Shown piece after piece: positions 1-11,740 of a stretch of 64,000 bases of DNA. The position numbers and the translations under genes were made by a program. The notes below the pieces were generated by a model. The model saw only the letters and a program-made list of their open reading frames with translations, was not told where the DNA came from and made no database searches. Location: positions 80,960,964-81,024,963 of the forward strand of contig CM057228.1 of the NCBI GenBank assembly GCA_029891385.1. The letters are read 5' to 3'. How positions within the stretch are numbered: position 1 is the stretch's first letter; every line of letters begins with the position of its first letter. The DNA is from Erythroxylum novogranatense. Taxonomy: Eukaryota; Streptophyta; Magnoliopsida; Malpighiales; Erythroxylaceae.

Positions 1-618
1 GAGCGACGGCGAGGCAGCGAAGGTGGCAGCGAAATGAGGAGGGAAGGTGAAAGAAAAAAAAGAAAAAGAAGAAGACGCGGGAGACGAAAGGACGCGAGAG
101 AGGAAAAGACAGAAATGGCCCTCGGACAAAAGAGATGTCCAACGGTCCAGAGGGGCGGAGATGTCCTTATTCGCCGCGACGAAGCGATCCCTAACGCAAT
201 GTAACAAGTAGTAAAACCCTAGATTAGCCGCAGCGAGCAGAGATGCTCGGTGCGGCGAACTACCCAGAACAGATCACAATGTCTAAGGATCCTACTCAGT
301 TTGCACAATCATTCAATTAATCATCCCACATATCAACCATTCTCGTCAATCTAATCATGCTTTATTAGGAAGAACACAGAGCTAACAAAGGGAAACACTT
401 TATTCAAACGAAAAGGAAAATCCTACCTAACTACAAATAAACCCATCGGGTTGGGTCCGTCCCCCACACTTAATCAACACATTCATGCAACACAACATAT
501 CAAATCAAATCAAAGAACGTGCACAAATATATATCGAAAAGGCAGGAAGAGAAACACCTGGTGCTCACGGTGGATCTTGTAGCTCGGGATGGATGGCGAA
601 TGATATCCAAGCTCCATG
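1..618 (-). other. Post-protease non-coding region of element A
   Basis: No frame is conserved here. On the minus strand it holds a PPT-like G tract (459-470), an AT-rich stretch, GC-rich motifs of the gccgcagcga/attcgccgcgacg kind (167-187 and 223-262) and a CT-rich leader-like stretch (1-120 on minus). The whole block is colinear with 59,555-60,150 in element B, so it is a family feature and not a local scar. Confidence 0.75.
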
Positions 619-1275
619 TCAACGACTTGGGTCTTGGGCACCCATGTCCATTCCCATATCCGAATAGGCACCTGCACTATCATCAAAATAATCTTCTCTG
701 AAGAGAGTGTCAGTTGGATGGGTCAAAGTGTGGCCGAAATCAACACATGCATCATCCCCAAGCACATCAAGCATATTCACCCCAAGCAAGGAGTAATCCT
801 CGTTAGGGTGCTTCATAGCTTCATACATGTTGAAGCTAACGTGTTGATCACCAACCTCCATGGTGATCTTTCCTTCCTTCATGTTAATCATTGTGCTCGC
901 AGTCCGCAGGAAGGGTCGTCCAAGGATCAGAGAAGTGTCCTGCACCACTTCAGAGGTCATGTCCAACACGTAAAAATCGGCAGGAAACACTAAACCTTTC
1001 ACTTGGACCAAGATGTCCTCGATGATTCCCACTGGATGTCGGAATGATCTATCAGCCAACTGTAAGACTACCGAAGTAGGCTTTATGCTCTTAACGCCCA
1101 GGGCTTCATAGACAGATTTTGGCATTACGTTAATCGCCGCTCCCAAATCTAATAATGCTCTCCCAATTGTTACCTTTCCTATAACACAAGGAATGGTAAA
1201 TGAGCCTGATCTTGGCACTTTCTCGATTTGGGGCTTAAATAAAGCCAACACATTTGAACTCACCGACACGCTCAT
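619..1275 (-). CDS. Retropepsin-like aspartic protease of element A
   Basis: A 218-residue open frame. The active-site motif DLGAAINV is at residues 43-50: the catalytic Asp is followed by Leu rather than the usual Ser or Thr, which is common in Athila/Tat proteases. The flap-side ILGRPFL motif is at residues 117-123. Hydrophobic strands around FTIPCVIG (26-33) fit the retropepsin fold. In the family this domain cleaves the gag(-pol) polyprotein in the virus-like particle. The first Met is only the first ATG of the open stretch: the domain is normally part of a polyprotein, and the bases joining it to gag (1276-1399) contain stops. Unlike the copy in element B, the whole domain reads without a frameshift. 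No RT domain follows. Confidence 0.85.
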   Translation of the reverse strand: MSVSVSSNVLALFKPQIEKVPRSGSFTIPCVIGKVTIGRALLDLGAAINVMPKSVYEALGVKSIKPTSVVLQLADRSFRHPVGIIEDILVQVKGLVFPADFYVLDMTSEVVQDTSLILGRPFLRTASTMINMKEGKITMEVGDQHVSFNMYEAMKHPNEDYSLLGVNMLDVLGDDACVDFGHTLTHPTDTLFREDYFDDSAGAYSDMGMDMGAQDPSR

Positions 1276-1399
1276 TAGGCCTAAATTTTACTTGTTTGTG
1301 CACAAGTCCTTCGTACTTGGCGTAGTTTCAAGACTTTCTTAATCAAATCCAGCAGAGGCACGTTGACTTCAACCTTCCCAAACAGTCAATGATTTCTTT

Positions 1400-3167
1400 T
1401 TAGTGTTTGAGCTCATTGACTCTCTTGCTCATCGACACGAAGTTCGGAAAGGAGGTCCTTGTTGACTTCCTTCTTGGCTGGTTCATTTCGCTCGATTTAT
1501 CCTTATCGCCTCTTCTTCCCGAAATGCTCGATGATTGCTCTTTATCCTCAATTGTTATTTGCTTCTTGTTCCTCAACAATTCTTCTTTGCGATCACTCTC
1601 GATCGCATGACTTCTTCTCTCTCTCTTGAGGCACTTCTTCAACCTCAATTTCCTCGGTGCATTCTTCTTCTTCAGAATGTCAAATGCACTTTCTTTCCAC
1701 TCCTCAACTCAATTGCATTTAAACTCTTGGGTTTATTACCGTGTTGGAGGAATGGATCCACGCCCGAGCTTGGTTGTCACTCAAATTATTAGACAATTGG
1801 GTGACATAGGCGTTCATGTTCTCGGCCTTGTTCTCCCATTGCTCCATGCGTTTCTCTAAGGCACTAAAGCGGCAGCATTCTTAGCAGAGTCCCGTTGGAT
1901 GAGGTTCGCGATGGCGTTGAATTGATTTGTTGTGGAAGTTCGCTCCTCTTTCATCAACGCCATCATACCATGCGTGTCGATTAGTGTCCTCTTTTGGTGG
2001 TCGTGGTTGCACGCCAACGCTTCTTGATCGGAAATTGGTTTGTAGATGGTCCAGCTCCACTCCCTTGTTGAAAACGGTTGGGTGCTCTTCCTTCATTATT
2101 CCTCCAACTGAAGTTAGGATGAGATCTCCATCCTTCGTTATATGTGTTGGAGCACGGTCCCACTTAGAATTTTGTCTGCCCGGGTAAACAGCGGACACTT
2201 CTTCATACCTTCCGGGACAGACACTGGAAATGTGCATCACCGATCCACAAGATTCGCAACTAGGTGCGACCAGTTCAGTGGAAGACGATGGGCGATGCAC
2301 ATTCAGATTCTTAAGCTCAGCCGTAGTGATCGAGGATAACTGTGAAGTTATCCTATGCTCCAGGGAATCCACCTTCGATTCCAGGCTTTCCATACTCTTA
2401 GTTTGAGCCGTCATGGCTCCTACTTCATTCACATTCCTGGAATCTCTGACACTATATTGCTGATGATTTAGGGCCATCCTCTTGATCAAGGCCCATGCTT
2501 CAAAGCGTGAGGTCAATCAACGAACCTCTCGACGCAAAGATCCAACATTCCCTTTCCCGATTTTTCACCCCATCGTAAAAATATTGAACCAATTGTTCAT
2601 CAGGGATTTGATGATGGGGGCACCGAGATAACAGATCTTGGAATCTATTCCAAAAGTCATATAAGGATTCGTCAGAATCCTCGGCGGAATAAATCTCTTT
2701 TCGCATCGACGAAGTCCTCGAGGTGGAAAATATTTTTCAGAAAGTTTTCCGCAAGTTGGCCCAACTATGATAGGCATTCGCGACATGCCTTGGGAGGCTC
2801 ATGTACCACTCCCGGGCCTTTCCTTCTAACGACAAGTGGAATACCTTCCACAGCACCTGGTCCAGATGTGCTCCTACAGGCTTCATACTTTGACAGATCA
2901 TTGTGAGGGCTCAAGATGCATGTAGGGTCCTCTCCCGCCAAACCGTGAAATTTAGGTAGGGAGTTAATCAATAAACCTTTAACTTCGAAATTTACGTCGA
3001 AGTTAGGGCAGGCAGCAGTGAAAGGATCGTAGTTTACGTCCGAGGTTGTAGCTTCTTGGATGGTCCTACGTCGATGTTCGCATTGTTGTCATCTACGTTC
3101 ACTCGTCACCGCAAGACCGTGATCTCCATTTCGGGGTGGTTGACCGATATTCTTGGTGTTTAGCCAT
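1400..3167 (-). pseudogene. gag of element A, frame-broken
   Basis: The likely start is the ATG at 3167, matching the ATG at 56,985 in element B. Readable blocks in order: the Athila/Tat gag signature LPKFHGLAGEDP (near 2955-2920); a capsid-like segment with EIYSAEDSDESLYDFWNRF (near 2700); a heptad-like stretch with KVDSLEHRITSQL (near 2370); a CCHC zinc knuckle, C-x2-C-x4-H-x4-C, at 2258-2217; and a basic, charged tail (1648-1400). The blocks lie in different frames, so several small indels or stops separate them. In the family this is the structural protein that packages the RNA. The knuckle keeps all four ligands. Element B has the same blocks in the same order. Confidence 0.82.
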
Positions 3168-3682
3168 CTCGATTCTAGTCGATCTAGTGTGCTAAGTCTT
3201 TCTTGCTCTCTCTTGTTTTTCCTAAGTTGTCTAAGGTGTCGCCAATTTCAGGTTGAAAATGAACTAGCCTAAGTCTACGGGCATGCACAAGAGAAGTTCA
3301 CCTAAGATAGCTCACTAAAACGACAAATGATAGCAAGGCTTCAATTCACTCAGTTCGCGGCGTGTAGTAATTGCATTGCAATAATCTGAATAAATGTAAC
3401 TTTCACTGCGGCGAATATATGAACTCGTCATTGCGGCGATTAATGAACTCATTGTGACGATTTAATGATGAACTCGTCACGCCAAGAAGCTACGAACCAA
3501 AGAAAGCAAACGAATCGTAATAAACACTTAAAACAAAGCGTAATGAAATCACAAACAGATTAACACTAAAACACTTAAGGTAAAAGAAATTAAATAAAAT
3601 TATGCAATGCAAACAAAATGTAAACAACAAAAATTAAAATCAAAACAAACACTGGCTAACCTAGAAAGCCAATTAATTTGAT
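3168..3682 (-). other. 5' leader of element A
   Basis: Untranslated leader between the PBS and the gag start. It holds several short GC motifs such as gcggcgaat and gacgag (3357-3485) in otherwise AT-rich sequence, colinear with 56,445-56,984 of element B. No open frame is shared by both copies. Confidence 0.65.
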
Positions 3683-3700
3683 TCCCCGACAACGGCGCCA
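3683..3700 (-). other. Primer binding site of element A (tRNA-Asp type)
   Basis: The plus strand reads TCCCCGACAACGGCGCCA, which is the 3' end of plant tRNA-Asp apart from one base, ending in CCA. It lies 3 bases inside the LTR, the usual place for the minus-strand DNA primer site of Athila elements. Confidence 0.85.
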
Positions 3701-3703
3701 ATT

Positions 3704-5147
3704 TGGTCGGCAGCTTATCGTTCAATTTAAGAATTGATCCTCAGAAACCGGTCAAATAAAATTTATACCAAGGACTGCAATACAGGATGCAACCTTGGGT
3801 CGACTCTCAAGGAACCAATGCACTAATTGATCCTAGACTAGCCTAATGTTTGAATTATGCATGCAATGAAAGCAATAAAAAGGGGTTTTGATTGATTAAT
3901 CTAAAATTAAACTAAACTAAAGCAAAGGTAAATATTTTTGGGATTTTGAAAAGATAAGGCAATTTAAATTAAATGAGACTGAAAACAATTAATTAAAACT
4001 CTCCTGAAAATGCGGCTCGGTCATCATCACTCAAAATAAATATCGGGTTTAAAATCCACTAAGTTTCAAAACACAACCTTAATAACTCGTTAAGTCCAAG
4101 ATTTAATTGATCAACTCGATAAATTAAAGCTTGTTAAAACCCTTAGTGTATGGCATGAAATGATTTATGCAATAAGTTAACCAGATAAAGAACAATCAAT
4201 TCAATCAAACACAACTAGTAGATTAAATTAACTCATGCAAATCATGCTTAACATACATGAAACTTCATGTATTTCGAACAATATCCAACACAAACTAATC
4301 CACACCATAAATCAAGTTTTACATCCAATTAAACTATAGCGGATTCAATCCATCATATATCGCAATCTCCAACTCGGAGGTTTTACAAAACATGACAAAA
4401 ATCTAAAACTATGGTTGATTACCCTCAAGCTCATGGAACTCGACCTTCGCTACATTTTGGGAGAATATCGATTTAGCCGCTCATGACTCCGCCAACTCCA
4501 TCACTATTGGAGAATCACCGATACTCATGATCGATCGATTTAACTGTTGAAGATGAAGACAATGAACGTTGTCTCGTGGCTGAACTCAGTAATACGTAAT
4601 GAAAACCTATTAAAAGCGAAAATGAAAAGAATGAAAGAAACCGAGAAGAACGAAGAAAAGGGAGGAAAAGAAAACTCAGGCGTCATCCCTTTTTGCCCTA
4701 AATGGCAAGTTTTATAGGATACGTGTGGGCGGGTCGAACGAAAGGGATACTTTGCCAAATATAGGTCGGTTATCCGACATTCGCTATGGCGAATGGTCAG
4801 AGTTCGCAAGCGCGGTCCGGATGGTCACCGTCGCAACGAAGTAATTGATTAATTTATTCGCCATGGCGAATGGAGGTTTAGGTTTGCCCCAAATAATCTC
4901 GCGGCATGTTGACTTCTTGAATGTTGACTCTTTGGTCCTACAAAATACAACCCATTTGCGTATCAATTGTCCCAATAAAATTATGCGTAATTAATGACAA
5001 ATGACAACAAAATATCGACAATGTGCAATTTATCAAAACTCAATGTGCAGGACCAAAATAAGCATAAAAATCATAGATCAGGAGTCAACAGATGCATAAT
5101 TACTAGAGAAAACGGGCCTAATTTATAGTATAAATTTGGTCCAATCA
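3704..5147 (-). repeat. 5' LTR of element A
   Basis: About 1.44 kb, running TG...CA on both strands, flanked by the PBS on the internal side and element G on the outside. It is homologous to the LTRs of element B (54,929 and 63,135) and more distantly to that of C (15,387). It contains a TATA box and the palindrome array described separately. Confidence 0.88.
4710..4871 (-). promoter_or_regulatory. Putative U3 promoter of element A with palindromes
   Basis: TATAAAA reads on the minus strand at 4716-4710. Upstream of it (higher coordinates) are ATTCGCTATGGCGAAT at 4779-4794, a near-palindrome, and ATTCGCCATGGCGAAT at 4856-4871, a perfect 16-bp palindrome, with related half-motifs between. The same layout is seen in the LTR of element B. 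The promoter role is inferred from position only. Confidence 0.55.
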
Positions 5148-6606
5148 GTGGGTGACACATTTATATTTAGGCTAATAAGCTACATTGCTTCATTAATCAT
5201 ACTTTTAGCAACTTGCATAGAAATCATGCAATCATGCAATTCATGAAATTTATCAATCTCAAAACATAATGTTCATGCTTCATATCATTCTCATTTTTGC
5301 AAAATATACGCTAACATGTAAACACATACCGATGGTTCAAAAGTCCACGGGTTCTTGATGAGCTACACAAGTGTAGTCATATGTCGAGGAGTCCTAAAGG
5401 AACATCCTATGCCACAATCGGGCAGCCGGCGAAGGCTATACTGGTCGACGGCACGTGACTCTCCGGTGGACTTAACTAACCCACATAACACTTAATTTCA
5501 TGCATAAAAGTCGGACTTGTCTTGTTCACGACTAATTTTCTGAAAATGGATATTCAAGCATCCATAAAGTGATCATGCTTAAAGCACATTTCATGCTTAG
5601 CTCACATTTCATGATCTCATTCATGCTCATCCAATTTATGGCAATTTCAAGCAATGTCATGCACTAATCAATTTCTCACCTAATGGCAATCATCCATCAA
5701 TTTATACATAATCAAAAGTCAATCAATGCTCATTCTAAGATAGTTGGAAAAACATTAATTTTCCTTAGTTAAGATAATATTTAAAGCATTACTAACATAA
5801 AGATAAAAGTGAGACCCACCTTATATCCTTGCTTAAGCTTGCCTAAGGAAGTTCCTCTTCTTGTTCTCCTCTTCTTTCTTGTCCTCCTTCATTCATGGCA
5901 AGGAAAGAACCTCACATCATTTAGGGTTTCTAAAATTGAAAACCTAATGAACCTTAATCATGAAATCAACCCTAGAATCACTAAACCCATCTTCTTTCTA
6001 CGCTTTCTAAACCATAAAATCAAGCCAAACTCAAACTACATTTCATAACTTACCTTGAATCTTTACTCAACCCAAGGGTTTCTTGTATCAAAATAAAGCT
6101 TAGACTCTCCTCTTCACTTTTTCTTCTTGCTCTTTCTTCAAAACTCACTCACTTTCATGGAAATGCCAAAACCCTAGCAAGCTCCTTTCTTTTCTCCTTT
6201 CTTTCCTCTTCTACGTAAACTTCTCCTCTTCTCCTTTAAATTTCATAAATCTCACTTCTTCCTACACTAACTCACTTAAACTCCTCCTTTTATACTTCTT
6301 CTCTAATCCACTTAAGCCCAAAAGGCCCAAGCCTTCATTTAATTCCTTCTTCTTTCATTTTTCCTACATCCTCCTTACTTCCTCTTTATCCTACAACTTA
6401 CTTAGCCCAATTATCTTTAAGCCCATTTTATCTTTCTTTTCTTTCCTACCTCATTAAAACCCAACTAATTCATTTAATTCCATTAACTCATTACCTAACA
6501 TCTTTAATGCCAACTCATATTACTCAATGTCAAGTTAATTAATGTTAACATAATTTACTTAATTACTCTAATCATGCTTAATTACATAAAAATTTTGGGG
6601 CTAACA
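5148..6606 (-). repeat. 3' LTR of element G, truncated by element A
   Basis: The last part in plus orientation, ending ggggctaaca next to the PPT. It matches 13,443-14,912 almost base for base. The remaining ~2.4 kb, including the minisatellite, must lie left of element A outside the window. A TATAAAA reads on the minus strand at 6294-6288. The open frame at 5809-6048 and its twin at 14,111-14,350 are chance frames within the LTR. Confidence 0.9.
5363..5376 (-). other. LTR hairpin CTACACAAGTGTAG (G, 3' LTR)
   Basis: A perfect inverted repeat with 6-bp arms and a 2-base centre, at the position where other chromovirus LTRs in this window have a ctacaca...tgtgtag stem. Confidence 0.55.
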
Positions 6607-6619
6607 TTTCTCCCCCCTT
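6607..6619 (-). other. Polypurine tract of element G
   Basis: The minus strand reads AAGGGGGGAGAAA immediately before the TGTTAGCC start of the 3' LTR, the standard plus-strand DNA priming site. Confidence 0.88.
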
Positions 6620-7587
6620 AAGAAATTTAGTCCTCAAAATTCTTACCTGACTCATTGAAGAGGTGTGGATACTTCTCCTTTATTGCATCCAAGGGTTCCC
6701 ACGTCGCCTCTTCAACTGCATGATTTCTCCAAAGGACTTTAACTAGCTGAATCGCCTTGTTTCGAGAACTTTCTCCTTGCTATCTAGAATCGCTTCGCAT
6801 CTCCTCATAGCTCGATCATCACTCAATTGAACCTCGAGGTCTGAATTATGTGAGAAGGATATGATCTGTACCTTCTCAACATAGAAACATGAAAAACGTC
6901 GTGGATCCGAGACAACTCAAGGCAATGCTAATCAGAAGCTAACGACCCGATCCTCTCTAGAATTTCATACGGACCCATATATCGAGGACTTAACTTCCCT
7001 TTCTTCAATCTCATAACTCCTTCCATGGAGACGCCTTGAGGAACACCTTGTCACCCATCGCATAATCCATTTCTTTTACATAGATCATCGATAGCTTTTC
7101 ATTACGTCTGGGGCGGCCTTAAGTCGCTGTTTGATTACCTCCACTTTCTCAATGTATTTCTTTGCTAAGACTTGCAAGGAATCTGTTTGCCTAATTGCCA
7201 GAAAATGGGCTGACTTGGTCAACCGATCAATAATAACCCAAATGGCATCATGCTTCTTCTCGTCCTCGGCAAACTCATCGAAAATCCATCAGGATCCTTT
7301 GCCACTTCCATTCGTGAATGGACAATGGCTGCAACATGCTGAAGGTGCCGGTGTTCACCCTTGACTTGCTGACACACTAGACATCTGCTCACATACTCTA
7401 CTACATCCCTCTTCATGCCTTTCCACCAGAAATGTTCCTTCAAATCTCTGTACATTCTGGTGCTGCCTGGGTGCATGGAATAAGGCGCATTGTGTGCCTC
7501 ATCCATGATCTCATCTTTAACTAATTTATCATTCGGGATACATAACCTATTTCTGACTACCATTAGCCCATCATCTCTCACTACCAC
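6620..7587 (-). pseudogene. Integrase and chromodomain-like C-terminus of element G
   Basis: The first part (7587-7219) reads as the integrase N-terminal zinc-binding region: the H residues around HNAPYSMHPGSTRMY and the downstream CLVCQQVK supply the HHCC ligands. The frame is then lost in the catalytic core. Near the end, at about 6780-6640, the minus strand again reads a chromodomain-like tail with WRNHAVEEATWEP followed by KEKYPHLF, typical of chromoviruses, where it is thought to steer insertion towards particular chromatin. The polyprotein stops just before the PPT. Several frameshifts separate these blocks, so no active integrase is encoded. Confidence 0.8.
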
Positions 7588-7730
7588 TTCAGATCGCTAC
7601 CATTCAGATTTCCTCACGGCTTACTCGATTACGCATCCCGCTCCGCAACTCCTTAACTTTCTCTCTAAGTATCGGCCTCACCCTGAATTGAGCAAGAATA
7701 CAATCTGACTGATCCTGTTTTAGACTTATC

Positions 7731-8096
7731 TTAAGCTTGGCCATTTGCTCCAATAGAGGCAAGTAAACTGCCTGAACATAAGCTATCGATGACAGCCTTG
7801 CCTGGATGATACTCTATCATCAGGTCATAGTCCTTGAGCAACTCTAACCATCTTCTCTGCCTCAGATTCAGTTCTTTTTGGCTCATGATGTACTTAAGAC
7901 TTTTGTGATCCGTGAAAACCCTTGTCTGAACCCCATACAGATAGTGTCTCCATATCTTTAAGGCAAAAATCACTGCTGCCAATTCCAGATCATGAGTCGG
8001 ATAATTCAACTCATATGGCTTCAACTGCCGTGAAGCATAGGCTATCACTTTGTCATTCTCATTAACACACAACCTAAGCCTCTTCTCAAGCATCAT
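7731..8096 (-). pseudogene. RNase H domain of element G
   Basis: An open 121-residue stretch with the Ty3/gypsy RNase H landmarks [35 protein letters not shown] and [13 protein letters not shown], ending at the tether YHPGKA, after which the frame shifts. In the family the domain removes the RNA strand during reverse transcription. The bases between this stretch and the RT domain (8097-8399) are frame-broken. Confidence 0.85.
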
Positions 8097-8399
8097 CAGA
8101 TATCAGATACCCTCGATCTCCATCAAGGTGATTAAAATGGGAGCACTAGTTAACCGCTTAAGCTCCTCAAAACTCTGTTGGCAATCCTCATTCCAGATAA
8201 ATCTGCGATTCTTCCTTAATGACTTAGTCATAGGCGCTATTATTGAGAATCCTTCCACAAACCTTCAGAATATCCTGCCAGCCCGTAAAACTCCGTACCT
8301 CTTTTACCGCCTTAGGCTCTTGCCAATTCACTACTACTTCCACTTTTCTGATCAACATGAATTCCTTTGTCGGAAATCACATGTCCAAGGAAAACTACT

Positions 8400-9001
8400 T
8401 CATACACCAAAATTCACACTTGCTAAATTTGACATACAACTCTGCTCTCTCAATCTCGCAATACTATCCCGAGATGTCGTTTCATGCTCTCCTTCATCCT
8501 TAGAATAGACCAGAATGTCATCAATGAACACTATGACAAACTGATCTAAGAACTCCTGAAAAACCCTATTCATAAGGTCCATGAATGTAGCTGGAGCATT
8601 GGTCAGTCCGAATGGCATGACCCTGAACTCATAGTGCCCGTAGCGGGTCTTGAAAGTTGTCTTGTTAACATCAGACTCCCTGATTCGGAGTTGATGATAA
8701 CCTGATCTGAGGTCGATCTTCGAAAAGACATTGCTCCCTGCAGCTGATCAAACAGATCATCTATCCTAGGTAAAGGATATCTGTTCTTAACTGTCACCTT
8801 GTTAAGCTTCCTGTAATCTATACACATGCGCCATGTCCCATCCTTCTTCTTAACAAATAGAACTGGCGCTCCCCAAGGTGATGAACTTGGCCTGATAAAC
8901 TGCTTCTCCAACAACTCCTCTAACTGCTCCTTAAGCTCCCTTAACTCAGTTGGAGCCATCCTGTATGGTGGTATCGAGATTGGCGCGGTTCCGGGAATCA
9001 A
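8400..9001 (-). pseudogene. Reverse transcriptase domain of element G
   Basis: Two overlapping frames carry the RT. The first (9001-8603) shows [40 protein letters not shown] and the [15 protein letters not shown] segment. The second (8618-8400) shows [12 protein letters not shown] and [11 protein letters not shown]; the catalytic FIDD is at 8528-8517. A single-base shift near 8740 accounts for the break: the palm segment between is present in the shifted frame. Apart from that the key catalytic residues are retained. Standard Ty3/gypsy RT, with best fit to chromoviruses of the Tekay kind. Confidence 0.9.
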
Positions 9002-9047
9002 GTCAATTTCGAACTCAATTTCCTCACCGCGGCAACCCCGTAATTCT

Positions 9048-9589
9048 TCAGAATACTTCAGGAAAATCCCTCACAACCCGAAAATCTTCTAATATGCCCA
9101 TATTCACTTCTGGATCCACTACATGCGTCAGGAAGGCCTCACACCCCTGGCTCATCATACTGTCAGCTAACAAGGTTGAAATGATCCTCGGTGCCAGCAT
9201 TTTCCTGTCCCCCTTAAAGACCACTTTCTGACCATCTCCCAGATCAAATTCTACTTCCTTGAGACTACAATCTAGCTTTGCCTTAAATCTCTCCATAACA
9301 TCCATCCCCAATATCACATCCAATCCTTGAAGGTCTAGAGGTAGTAGGTCTACTACCGCCTAGCACCACCGATCTTGAGCTCACAATCCTTGTAAATCAA
9401 ACTGATCACCACCTTACTCCCTAAAGGAGTACTAACAACCAAAAAATTGTCCATAATCTCAGGACATACAACATGCATATTCATACTTGAGGAAACAAAT
9501 GAGTGTGTGGAGCCAGTATCAATTAACACATAAACAGGAGAGTCAAATAACTGAGCCATACCAGTCACAACTTCAGGAGCAGCTGCAGC
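9048..9589 (-). pseudogene. Aspartic protease and linker of element G
   Basis: The active site DTGSTHSFVSS begins at 9520 on the minus strand, preceded by VYVLI. Downstream, in a second frame (9323-9048), the conserved DVILGMDV motif and the linker leading to the RT (VVRDFPEVF) are readable. One frameshift lies near 9340. Family role: maturation of the gag-pol polyprotein. Confidence 0.85.
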
Positions 9590-10847
9590 TTCCTCTCTGG
9601 TCATGGCAAATACTCTAGCTGATGCCTGATCCTGTGCCCTTGGTCTCCCTACAGGATTAGCCCTCTTGACTGCTCCAGAACTACCTACTTCTGTAACTGG
9701 CCTGGTTCCCACTGTCTCTGTCTGCCTCTGAGCTTGAGCTTGGGAACCCTCCTGTCTCAACCTCTGGGGACAATCTCTCATCATATGCCCCTTCTCTCCA
9801 CACTGGAAACAACTACCAAAGCCCTTAAGACACCTCCCGGGATGAAACTTCCCGCATTGATCACACTGAGGATACTTGCCCTTCCATGACTTCCCTGAGC
9901 CTCCCACACTAGAGACCTGTTCAGAAATTGCCCTGGACTGCTGACTCTTGGCAGGACCACTACTGCCCATGCCACTCTAAGTATGATGGGTCCTGGTGCT
10001 CCTCCCAGGTGCTGGAGCACTCACTTTCTTCCTGGAAGATTGCTCTCTGTTCTTCGTTTTCCTACTCACTTCAGCCTTAATATTCTCCAGCTTCTCAGCC
10101 TGGAGCGCTGCATCTACCAACTGCTGATAGTCATGGAAATTATGGATCAGCACCTTCTCCCTGATCCCTAGGTGCAGTTCGCTCTCAAACTTGCGGCACT
10201 TATCCTCTTCAGCGCCACAATATTTGCTCAGATATCGAGACAGTTGAGTGAACTTCACTCATATTCACTCACGCTCTGCTCCCTCCGTGTGAGGCTCGAA
10301 ACTCCCCGGCCTTCTCTTGAGGTAAACCCTCGAGAAGTACTTCCTCCTGAAAACTTCTAGAAACTCCTTCCATGTCACTCTGAGGTACTACACGATCATG
10401 GGCACCGCCTCCCACCAAAGGCAACAGATCCCCGCAATAAACTAGTCAGCATACTCTACCCTCTCCCATCCGAGCACTTCATCGACTCAGACCCTCTCGG
10501 TCCTCTTCAACCATGCTTCGCCTCCTCGGGATTAGTAGTCCCACTGAAATCAACAACCCCATACTTAGGAGCTTGTCATATCGCCCACTCCTATCTCGCT
10601 GGGCCGGCATCGAGCTTGGGTCCTTGGCCCATGGCATGGATGAAAGCCTCAGGCGAAGGCCCGAAAGAGCTGGGATCTACTTGAGGCATAGGAGGGGGCT
10701 GAGAGGCACTTCATGCCGGACACTCGGTGCCTCTGAATCTGAAACAGGGATGGTCCCTGCATCCTGGGGAATGTGGGATTCATCCGTACTTCCCCTTTGA
10801 GAGCCTGATCGAGCTTGAGCTCCTCGAGTTCTTCTTCGAGGAGGCAT
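9590..10847 (-). pseudogene. gag of element G
   Basis: The start is best placed at the ATG at 10,847, giving a basic N-terminus MPPRRRTRGAQARSG, the usual start of Tekay-type gag; the longer frame from 10,870 is out of register with it. Downstream are a capsid segment (10,258-9977: SRYLSKYCGAEEDKCRKFE, HNFHDYQQLVDAALQAEKLE) and a Cys-rich end with CDQCGKFHPGRC followed by the CCHC knuckle CFQCGEKGHMMRDC at 9811-9770. The ARVFAMTREEA peptide before the protease is a hallmark of this lineage. At least two frame changes interrupt it. Confidence 0.87.
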
Positions 10848-11044
10848 ATTACTCCTTTTAGTGAAAACATTTCAAATCTTTAGCTCATCCTTGTAAGACA
10901 AGTTCAAATCATGTAAAACAATTCAAAATCAATGATGCATGTACTGTATTTAAAACAAGTTAAAAGCTCATGTAACATGATGTATGCTGACTCTAATCTT
11001 GAGGCTACCCACTAGGGTTCCTAGGAAATCATAAACCTAGAGCT

Positions 11045-11056
11045 GCTCTGATACCA
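11045..11056 (-). other. Primer binding site of element G (tRNA-iMet type)
   Basis: The plus strand reads GCTCTGATACCA, the reverse complement of the common TGGTATCAGAGC site, 4 bases from the LTR end at 11,061. Confidence 0.9.
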
Positions 11057-11740
11057 TAGATGTTAGAACCCGATCCCGAGACCGGATCCCAACTCCAACT
11101 ATTTATACCTTAACATTAACGCTCATGCTCTTGCTTACATTCCACACCTATTGGACCCGTTTCCAGAGCCCAAAATTTTGGAGCCCTAAAGCTTGCGCTC
11201 CCTACTTTGCAGCGCTTGATGTCAGAGTTCCATAAGGGTGATGAGCGACACTACCTAATCATAAAAATCACATTTAGACTTGTTCATATCAATGTAGCTT
11301 AAGGCCTCACGTTCACACAGAGGCAAGAATCACCTTAATCGGAGTCATATAACTCAAGATACACTCCAAAAATCTAAGAGAGTTCATACCCGAAACATGC
11401 CCTCTTAACTGACCTTTCACTTGTTTTAGAACAAAATTTCTCAATTTAACTCCAATTGATACCAAATTTTATGGATTGAAAGATATGTGTCTTATAAATC
11501 CAATGGTTCAAGCCTCACCTCATTTGGAGGTTGTATGAGAGAATTATGCCGAAACATTGGACCATGCTCACTTCTGAAATCCGATTGAAACTCTTTTGGC
11601 GCGATTTACTATAACTTTTAATCTATAGCTCCAAATGCTTTCGTTCTTTCACCATACGAAAGTAAACATCTAGATCTACAACTCTCATGAAGACTAAAAA
11701 GGCTGATTCTATCTCCTACATTCTGCAGCGTCCTATTTTT

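Larger units (their letters stand above)
1..5147 (-). mobile_element. Element A: Athila-like Ty3/gypsy, gag-protease type, 5' two-thirds
   Basis: On the minus strand the order is 5' LTR (5147-3704), tRNA-Asp-type primer binding site, gag (3167-1400), protease (1275-619) and a GC-motif region that runs off the window start. The gag and protease are of the Athila/Tat kind, and the PBS matches the tRNA-Asp 3' end used by Athila elements. The 600 bases after the protease align with 59,555-60,150 of element B, so both copies pass from protease to non-coding sequence without reverse transcriptase. The LTR abuts 5148, inside the left LTR of element G, so A inserted there; the 5 bases at 5148-5152 (gtggg) would be the target duplication, but its partner is outside the window. 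The 3' part is missing only because the window ends. Confidence 0.88.

Noticed and set aside
5809..6048. 79-residue frame duplicated at 14,111-14,350
   Set aside because: The duplication is explained by the two LTRs of element G; the frame lies on the antisense strand of the LTR promoter and leader.
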